Shown in pieces: positions 56,016 through 64,000 of a stretch of 64,000 nucleotides of DNA. Position numbers and translations under genes: made by a program. The stretch covers positions 17,052,526 through 17,116,525 of the forward strand of contig OY755247.1 of the NCBI GenBank assembly GCA_963576725.1, written 5' to 3'. The notes under the pieces were generated by a model that saw nothing but the letters and a program-made list of their open reading frames with translations, ran no database searches and had not been told where the DNA came from. This stretch comes from Azorinus chamasolen (lineage: Eukaryota > Mollusca > Bivalvia > Cardiida > Solecurtidae). Every line of letters begins with the position of its first letter. The stretch's first letter is position 1.

Positions 56016-57960
56016 CTGTAATATGACCTCATAGATTTGAAAAAATGAAGTACGAATAATTAACTATTTGCATGCTATGTAAATTTTTGTCAGCAATCAT
56101 TGTCATCTGTTTCTTAACCCTTTCCCTCATATAAACGTGTTTTTATGCATTCGCAAACAGAGTAGACTCAGATCAGACGGCTCCTGGAGGAGCCATCTGA
56201 TCAGGGTCTGCTCTGTTTGCTAATAGAATTTGATAGGTCTGTTTCTTTGCTTTCTAAAATGCCTACAATGTTCAACCTTCCATATTACTTTATAACTATT
56301 TTGTTAATTAATATTCATTAGGTACTGGAATTTGGAATAAACATAGAACAGGGAAAGGGTTAAAATAAATTTCTCTCATTTCATTGCAAAAATATGGTCC
56401 AAGTGTCAAACAGTTTCGTTCCTAATGATGCGGCATCGCATTTGGATTAACCCTTTCCCTGTTCTGTGTTTATTACAAATTTCAATACCTACTGAATATT
56501 CATGGACAAAACAGTTATAATGCTATATGGAAGGTGGAATATTGTAGCCATTTTAGGAAGTAGATAAACAGATCTATCAACAGAGCAGACCCTGATCAGT
56601 ATAGGAGCCGTCTGATCTGGGTCTACTCTGTTTGCATATGCGTGAAAAAACGTTTATATGAGTGAAAGGGTTAAAATTGTTTGCGCGCAAACAGTTAACA
56701 TGAAAATAAGAGATGCAACATTCACTACTCATCAATCTAGTGACATCATCAAGTCATATTAGAGCCAAAAACAATTGGAAAAAAGTTCTCATGCATAATT
56801 CATGTTCTTTTTTCATAATTCATTTTGAATGCCTGAAAGTCTTGTGTAAGAAATGAATGTCTTTTTTACCATATTACCATCCATCATTGGCAATTTCTTT
56901 TATTGATATTCAATTATGGCCATTCATGTTTAAATTTTGGGAGAAAAATAGGTCAATGTCATTCAATCATATGTTGCTGGCTTAGCACACGAATATTGTG
57001 ACATCTTCTTTCAAGGTTATTCAAAATACTTCACTTTAACGCTTTCAGTGCCAAGTAATTGTCTTCTGCAAAGAAATTGTCGTCTGCTACAAGTCTTCCG
57101 TTTTTCTTTAAAATATAATTAAGGAGACAGTTTCATTCTTGCGGAGATGCCCAATTACTCTTACTATCATATTTTAGAAGTGAAATTCAAGAAAAAAAAT
57201 TACTTTGAGAATTGTGGCAAACAACAATTCTTGCAGACAACAATTCTGCATGTGCAAAGGTCAGCACGCCCTCTTATTTGAGGCATGAACGAGTATGATT
57301 TGATTACCATCCTACCAGCACCCCAGAGCTCATTCTGTTCATGGGTCCCATTCATCTCAATCTAAAGGTATTTCTGAACCTTCATTATGCTCTTTTTCAA
57401 TAATTTAACCCTTTCCCTGTTCTATGTTAATTACAAATTTCAATAGCAAACAGAGCAGACCCTGATAAGATGGCTCCTGTAGGAGCCATCTGATCTGGGT
57501 CTACTCTGTTTGCAAATGCACGAAAACACGTTTATACGAAGTAAACGGTTAACAGTAATCCTGTTAAAAATAATATTGACTGTTCAAACTCCTATCAACT
57601 GGAATTTTTATTTCTAATTCAATCGAGCTTTTGACAAAACTACTGATAATATATAAAACAGGCTGGATCCCGATCACAACTGAAATCTATAAGCGAGTTC
57701 AAGGCTATTGCTTAACCTATTCCCTCATATTGACATCTTTTGACACCTCTGTGAAAGTCACTATTTGAAACCATTGTGATTGAGCAAAATGCTCTAATCA
57801 TCACAATGTTTTAAAAACTACACATTTAAAAAAAATTATTTTTCTCTGGTAAATGCTCCTTTTCGATAGATTTATTCAAAGAGGCTGGGTCTATAAATAG
57901 CCTAAAGAGGCTGGGTCTAAAAATAGCCTATGAGGGAATGGGTTAAACATGGCCACATTA
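56016..57960. repeat. Intron 2, distal part: family C and A copies, unassigned centre
   Basis: C reversed 56115-56362 (apex GGCTCCTGGAGGAGCC), C 56448-56674, C with an internal deletion 57405-57553 (apex GCTCCTGTAGGAGC), A 57711-57944 with a duplicated tract (AGGCTGGGTCTAAAAATAGC). 56680-57400 unassigned. Confidence 0.65.
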
Positions 57961-58035
57961 AATTCTTTGCTAGAGCTAGATCATATTCCTGGTTACCGAC
58001 ACAAAAAGTTCAGGGTTCAAGGTTAGAAAACTTCT

Positions 58036-58083
58036 GAGTCTGAGATCATTCTCAAGTAGATGCTTGAGAATGATCTCAGACTC
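58036..58083. repeat. 48-bp perfect inverted repeat
   Basis: GAGTCTGAGATCATTCTCAA plus G, inverted after a 6-base spacer (TAGATG). No other copy or MITE end is seen here, so it is unexplained. Confidence 0.85.
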
Positions 58084-58089
58084 AAGCCA

Positions 58090-59148
58090 AATGATGGATC
58101 TAGATCTAACCTGTCTTTAATGTTTATTGAAAAATACTGCAAAAATATCCACTTAAATATGTAGCTGTTGACAAATTTTGCACATGAAAATTACTTTGCC
58201 AGCAAATAGCTAAAACAGAATGAAAATTACATGTTAGCGATCCAAATGCAATGGCAAAATAAATCAACAAGCAACAAGAGCGCCAAACTGAGACACAATA
58301 GGACCATCTGGGGTATAACTTCACAGAAAGAGTTCCCAAAATTAAAGGGCTATAACTCCAAAGTAACCACAGCAATATAGCTTGTTATCAAACTTGACCC
58401 AGATATCATGCCCAGTGACATTGCTTACAAGTTTGGTGAAGATTGGATAAAAACTTCTAAAGTTCTAGAGCAGACAACGTTACAGGACTCTAACAACTAT
58501 AAGCACACATGCTATGGGTGAAAACATAATAAGTCTCACCTAAAGATCAGCATATAAAAAGAACTGTCCACAGACAGCGCGTTCCACCTTCTTTAGTGCT
58601 GGATAGTGTAATAAAGTCAAGTCAGAAAGGGGAGATAACTATAGCAAAATTAATTTTATGGTTACCTGCCCTTGTAAAATAGGTCTCCCTTGTAATAGTT
58701 ACCATTTATACCAAAGTTGAACCAAATATCTTGGACAGTTTCTGAGACATGGACCTGAACATAAAACTTAACCAACAATGAAAATTCTAAGTTGAAAAAG
58801 GGGTATAACTATGGCAAAATTAATTTTAGGGTTCCCTTGTGAAATGGGTTCCCCTTGTGATAGTAAACATACATACCAAATATTAACCAAATACCTTTGA
58901 TGGTTTCTGAGAAAAGGACCTTAACAAAAAGGTTAACCAACGCCGACGCCAACGAGATACTACATAATATAAGTGTGCTCTCTCTCTCTCTGCCTCTGTG
59001 TCTGTCTCTCTCTGTGTGTCTCTCTTTCATGCTAAGAGCATAAACAAATCTAGGTACAGTTTTGTCCCAAACAACATCTGTACAGTGCTTAACCATTTTA
59101 AATATTCAAAGTATTTATGGAGTTAGGGGTTAGTGTAACTCTACTGAC
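58090..59148. repeat. Intron 2, proximal part: W-like repeat and CT-rich run
   Basis: 58270-58960: two degenerate units around GGGCTATAACTCCAAAGTAA, ACCAAATATCTTGGACAGTT and CTGAGACATGGACCTGAAC, ending AACCAACGCCGACGCC. CT/GT-rich microsatellite at 58978-59027. Confidence 0.65.
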
Positions 59149-59284
59149 CTTTGTCCTGTTCTGCAGCAGAATGCTGACCTTTGGCTGGATGCAATATGAC
59201 TTGTCCAGCACAAACAGGTACTGCCATACAGTTTGATAACTCACATCATTAGTTGCAGTCAGTGATATGGTATACCGACCAACA
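59149..59284 (-). CDS. Polycystin-1/PKDREJ-like gene, exon 2 (end of PKD domain)
   Basis: 136 bp. Acceptor TTTTTGTTTCAG; donor ACAAAG|GTCAGT. It reads VGRYTISLTATNDVSYQTVW, then QYLFVLDKSYCIQPKVSILL and QNRTK. G-x-Y-x-(I)-x-L-T-A-x-N-x-V-S is the terminal strand pair of a PKD domain, and it directly follows HVF of exon 1, so the domain is split by intron 1. The one-base start gives Ser with exon 1; the end is in phase 0. Confidence 0.93.
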
Positions 59285-60956
59285 CTGAAACAAAAACGGT
59301 ACATTAAACTTTTACACCATGAATATTCATGTAAGAAACAATGATGTCATGAAGATTAATTACATTACATTTTATAACAGCATACTGACAGGGGAAGTTT
59401 TTAGCCATAGAAAGTAAGTGTAGAATCATATCTTTATTATTTCATAAGCAAACAGAGCAGACCCTGAGCAGACAACTCCTATAGGAGCCGTCTGATCAGT
59501 GTCTACTCTGCTGCAGGCGTAGGAAAGCTTTTTATGGAGTGGATGGTGAATCATTTCCCTCATATAAATGCCTTTTCACAGGCAAAATGATTTTCCAACA
59601 TTATCAGCTCAATTTTTATAATGGAGTATGTACATATGAAATGTTTGGTATTGGTAGAAACACTAGAGTCAGATCTAATGTCTACTCTTAATGCAAGATA
59701 ACATGAGCTTTCTGCATTACGTTAAGTGAACAGCATTCTTTCTCTTTTTCATCCCTGTATCTGAGGAACAGTCACCCTTTACCCATTACCTCATAGGCTA
59801 TCTTTAGATCCAACCACTTTTGAATAAATCTACCGAAAAGGAGCAATAACTAGAGAAAAGGAAAATTTTAGAATTTTGTAGTTTGAAACCATTGTGATAA
59901 ATAGAGCATTTGCTCCTTTAGGAGCAAATGCTCTATTTATCACAATGGTTTCAACAGGTGACTTTTGCAGAGGCGTCAGTATGAGGGAATGGGTTAAATC
60001 ATTTACTCCAAGAATATTCATGTAAGAAATAATGACATTATGAATATTAATTAGAATGACTTTTTATACTAGCACATTAGCAAGAGCAGAAACTGTACAA
60101 ACATATCTATATTATATCATAAGCGAACAGAGCAGACCCTGATCAGATTCTTATCTATGCTCTGTCAGCAAAGGCATCAAAAAGATGCCTCTTTCAGGTA
60201 AAAGATTAACCCTTTCCCTGTTCAATATTCCTACAGGAGCCATCTGATCTGGGTCTACTCTGTTTGCAATGGTGTAGAAGGCGTATTTATGAAGTACATG
60301 GTTAAGACTGTACATGTATTGGGATTGGTGGAATGTTTGACTTTGAACCTGAGGTGATTTGAGCTCCAAAACTGATGCAAAGCAATAGATATAGGTGTGT
60401 ATTCAACTGTGTACTAAATCATTTCTCCACCAAAGCCCTTTGCAGTAAAGAGTGGTCACAACATAGGGTTCGTTGGGTAAATAAAGGAACTATTCTTGGA
60501 TATAACTCTTACAGTGCTGATTTTTCAATTACACTACCCCAAAATTTCAAACAGGTCAGGCTTATGGTGAATATTTTGGGATTTTTCAAAAGAAAAGTGT
60601 AACATGACCAATAGCACAGACCTCCAGGAACCCTCTCATCTGGGTCTACACCATATGCAAAGGAAATTAATTACTCATTTGCCACATTGTAAGAATTTAC
60701 CAATTTTATCTAGCCCTCTGATGTGAAACCAAGTTACATATGAATACAGTAGAACCTGTCTTAAGCGACCATCAAAAAGAGGTATAATTACGGGTCAGTA
60801 AGGCAGGTGGTAGCTTAATGCAGGTCAAAAGTTATGCAGAAAGCTCCTATAAGCAACCACCTATTTAAGACTCTTATTTTCAATGAATGGATGGTTGTAG
60901 GTTGTACTGTACTTCAAGATCTCCGTCAATTTATTACTGTATGACATGTGTCTTAC
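59285..60956. repeat. Intron 1: D, A, B, G and E-variant MITEs
   Basis: B/D 59306-59552, C-like remnant 59552-59770, family A reversed 59776-59998 (perfect apex), B/D 59995-60210, partial B 60205-60306, family F fragment 60417-60503, G reversed 60510-60700, E-variant 60746-60913 (TACAGTAGAACCTGTCTTAA to TAGGTTGTACTGTA). Confidence 0.7.
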
Positions 60957-61217
60957 CTTGTAAATACATGTTCCACTTTCTTGTCAGTAGTTCCCTCTAT
61001 TGTCGTACCATCACCAAATGACCAGGTAAGATGTAACTTGGGATTTTCTCCACGGAACATATAATACTCGAATGTAATTGGCCAGTCAACAAGCCTGTCC
61101 CTCTTGTCGGTCAGTATGATGATCTCCAACATGGAAACTCTGTCTTGAACCTCAATCTCCAAGGTCTCCGATCTGGCTTTGCTGACAGAGTTCTCAGTAA
61201 AGACAGTTGCTAACCAC
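60957..61217 (-). CDS. Polycystin-1/PKDREJ-like gene, exon 1 of this window (PKD domains)
   Basis: 261 bp. Acceptor TTCCTGTTCCAG; donor TTTACAAG|GTAAGA. The first residues, WLATVFTENSVSKARSETLE, end one PKD-type domain. IEVQDRVSMLEIIILTDKRD links to the next, whose core LHLTWSFGDGTT and VEHVF are the W-x-(F)-G-D-G...H-x-(F/Y) hallmarks of PKD folds. The one-base start shows that at least one further exon lies upstream, outside the window. Polycystin-1 relatives carry several such extracellular domains. Confidence 0.93.
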
Positions 61218-61257
61218 CTGGAACAGGAAGAAAACTCTTAACTCCTTCCCTGTTCAG
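61218..61257. other. Short remnant of a TTAA-type MITE next to exon 1
   Basis: TTAACTCCTTCCCTGTTCAG, interrupted by family E and resumed at 61453 with TTTAAGAAATTATGACATCA. Confidence 0.6.
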
Positions 61258-61452
61258 TACAGTAAAACCTCTCTATAACAGCCACTAAATTACATTTAGT
61301 ATTTTGTGTTAAAGGCAGGTGGCTGCTTAAAGCAAGGTGAAAGTAAAACAGGAGCGTTCTGTTTTACTTTCACCTTGCTTTAAGCAGCCTCCTGTCCTAA
61401 ATACCAACTTATTAACACATTTTAGTGGCCGTAGTAGAGAGGTTTTACTTTA
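61258..61452. mobile_element. Family E palindromic MITE
   Basis: TACAGTAAAACCTCTCTATA to TAGAGAGGTTTTACTTTA. The left arm lost part of its apex, so only AACAGGAGCGTTCTG remains at the turn. Confidence 0.85.
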
Positions 61453-62209
61453 TTTAAGAAATTATGACATCATGAATATTTATTATCTGAAGTTTAATAG
61501 TGTAGGAAATGTTTGTTTTTTAACAAAAACTGTAAAATAAGATCTATATCATGTCAAAAACAAGAGTACCGCATATGGTACATAATACGCCCACTTGCGA
61601 ACTTTCTCTGATTCAACATGCCTTATAAGTGTTGACATTTTCTAATCTGTGCTTCAGCTCTTGATTTCCATATTAAGGTGATACTATTTTTAAACAAGAG
61701 GGCCATGATGGCCCTGAAATCGCTCACCAGAGGGAAAGATTTTTAAAGTTTCAACTACATGTATGTTTCTAAACAAAACTGGACACCTGTTTTGTGGGGT
61801 GTTATTTGACCCTTTCTCTGTATAATTATAATGGCAAGCTTTCTGGGATGATTTGCTTTATTATAAATATTTTCTAAGTCCAATACCGAACGTTTACCGA
61901 ACGTTAACTTGGAAAGCATATAACGCACAAAAAATATGTGGAAAAGTTTCATTTTCCATTACATATTACTACGCATAACCTAACAACTCCTTGATATATT
62001 GCGTATTTAGAAACGAACGACAACTCTTGTAGAGCACGTTTCGTAACAAAACCAGTTCACACCTGAACGTTTCGAACCCCTTCAGAATTAGAGTACTGAT
62101 GATTGTTTCAAAGCAGAAATTGTATAAAAATCGCGATTTCAACAATTTATACAAACGGAATTGTTATGGAAATGGAAAATTAAAACTTGTTAACAATAAC
62201 TGGTGATAA
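61453..62209. other. Upstream intron: D remnant, W fragment, unassigned sequence
   Basis: D remnant to about 61560. W opening AACAAGAGGGCCATGATGGC at 61695 and CGCTCACC at 61721, truncated. 61740-62200 unassigned. No upstream exon recognised. Confidence 0.5.
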
Positions 62210-63915
62210 TAACCATAGTGATAAATAGAGCATTTGCCTTAGTGATAAATAGAGCATTTGCTCCATAAGAGTAAATGTACTATTTATCACAATGGTTTCA
62301 AATCTACACAATTCTGAAATTTTCCTTTTCTCTATTTAACCCTTTTCCTCATATAAACATGTTTTCACGCATTTGCAAACAGAGTAGACCCAGATTTACC
62401 TCTTTGAATAAGCAGACAACATTTCTAACATATGACAACCCTATCACAGCTTAGCAGGACTTAACCAAAATTAGCACACAGTTTGAACTCAGATCTGACA
62501 CATACCGGTATGGAACTTTATATGTGGTTTGTATATGAGTTAATTTACTCCTATGGAGCAAATGCTCTATTTATCACAATGGTTTGAAATCTACACAATT
62601 CTGAAATTTTCATCTTCTCTAATTAATGCTCCTTATCAGTAGATTTATTCAAAGAGGTAGGATCTGAAAAAAGCCTTTGTGATAAATAGAGCATTTGCTA
62701 ACCATTGTGATAAATAGAGCAAAAGCTCCATAGGAGTAAATGTTCTATTTATCACAAAAGTTTCAAATCTACACAATTCTGAAATTTTCCTTTTCTATAA
62801 TTAATGCTCCTTATCAGTAGATTTATTCAAAGCGGTAGGATCTGAAAAAAGCCTTTGTGATAAATAGAGCATTTGCTCCATAGGAGTTAATGCTCTATTT
62901 ATCACAATGGTTTCAAATCTACACAATTCTGAAATTTTCCTTTTCTCTAATTAATGCTCCTTATCAGTAGATTTATTCAAAGAGGTATAATAGTCACTTT
63001 ATGAAACCATTGTGATAAATAGAGCATTTGCCTTTGTGATAAATAGAGCATTTGCTCCAAAGGAGTAAATGCACTATTTATCACAATGGTTTCAAATCTA
63101 AACAATTCTGAAATTTTCATTTTCTCTAATTAACCCTTTTCCTCATATAAACATGTTTTCACGCATTTGCAAATAGAGTAGACCCAGATTTACCTCTTTG
63201 AATAAGCAGACAACATTTCTAACAGATGACAACCCTATCACTGCTTAGCATGACTTGACCAAAATTAGCACAAAGTTTGGATTCTTATCTGACACAGTCC
63301 GGTATGTAACTTTATATGTGGTTTGTATATGAGTTAATTTACTCCTATAGAGCAAATGCTCTATTTATCACATTGGTTTGAAATCTATACAATTCTGAAA
63401 TTTTCCTTATCAGTAGATTTATTCAAAGAGGTAGGATCTGAAAAAAGCCTTTGTGAGAAATAGAGCATTTGCCAACCATTGTGATAAATAGAGCAAAAGC
63501 TCCATAGGAGTAAATTAATGTTCTATTTGTCACAATGGTGTCAAATCTACACAATTCTGAAATTTTCCTTTTCTATAATTAATGCTCCTTATCAGTAGAT
63601 TTATTCAAAGAGGTAGGATCTGAAAAAAAGCCTTTGTGATAAATAGAGCATTTGCTTCATAGGCATACATGCTCTATTTATCACCATGGTTTCAAATCTA
63701 CACAATTCTGAAATTTTCCTTTTCTCTAATTAATGCTCCTTATCAGTAGATTTATTCAAAGAGGTAAAATAGTCACTTTATCAAACCATTGTGATAAATA
63801 GAGCATTTTCTCCATAGGAGTAAATGCTCTATTTATCACAATGGTTTCAAATCTACACAATTCTGAAATTTTTCAAGAGGCAGATTCTGAAAATATCCTA
63901 TGAGGGAATGGGTTA
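62210..63915. repeat. Tandem array of MITE-containing units, 794-bp higher-order period
   Basis: AACCCTTTTCCTCATATAAA occurs at 62338 and 63132, and the following about 780 bp repeat in the same order. Within each unit are four or five family A hairpins (GATAAATAGAGCATTTGCTC variants) linked by TTCAAATCTACACAATTCTG and ATCAGTAGATTTATTCAAAG. The array ends with the normal right end GAGGGAATGGGTTAA at 63901-63915. Confidence 0.85.
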
Positions 63916-64000
63916 AAACAGTGTGAGCAAACAGAGACTAATTCTGAAGCAGAGTTTTGACCAGGAACTTGACCTATTCAGTGATTATGCAACACAGATG
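63916..64000. other. Window end, unassigned
   Basis: Intronic or flanking sequence with no recognised feature. Confidence 0.4.

Overview
The window is AT-rich, intron-dominated animal DNA. It carries no operons and has very few long reading frames. Nearly every kilobase holds interspersed repeats: palindromic MITEs, TIR transposons, tRNA-derived SINEs, and remnants of a LINE and a Penelope-like element. The SINE types, the interspersed repeat opening with AACAAGAGGGCCATGATGGC, and the protein family of the gene suggest a mollusc, most likely a bivalve. No species is claimed.

One host gene can be supported. It runs on the minus strand across the whole window and is open at both ends. Fifteen short exons lie between 61217 and 1. 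Every proposed intron has GT/AG borders, and the codon phase is preserved at all fourteen junctions. The joined product is about 785 residues. It begins with a PKD domain (exons 1-2), continues into a REJ (receptor for egg jelly) region (exons 3-14), and leaves the window in exon 15. This identifies a polycystin-1 / PKDREJ-like membrane protein. The GAIN/GPS, PLAT and membrane segments expected downstream would lie beyond position 1, and the N terminus beyond 64000.

The 14 introns (about 1.7 to 14.7 kb) are packed with repeats. I name the families A to H for reference. A to D, G and H are hairpin MITEs whose ends read TTAACCC...GGGTTAA, as expected of piggyBac-type TTAA insertions. E is a palindromic MITE beginning TACAGTAAAACC (TA target). 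F is a hairpin MITE with CAGAG ends. X and Y are 1-1.3 kb TIR elements. W and Z are longer noncoding repeats. Layout: 39-14703 family cluster, a SINE and a 318-bp palindrome; 14837-20759 nested X and Y elements; 20900-28197 MITEs, W, Z and a small satellite; 28833-29965 a hAT element abutting a splice donor; 36816-43058 a 6.2-kb TIR element holding a SINE, a PLE remnant, a LINE and a MITE; 45852-53953 MITEs and a second Y copy split by Z; 62210-63915 a tandem array of MITE-containing units.

The most notable points are where repeats touch the gene. The hAT target duplication coincides with a 5' splice site. One exon appears to take about half its length from a family F MITE. Another family F MITE separates an exon from a partial duplicate of its 3' end. 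Separately, MITE families with unrelated ends share one hairpin apex and the same pair of conserved arm asymmetries.
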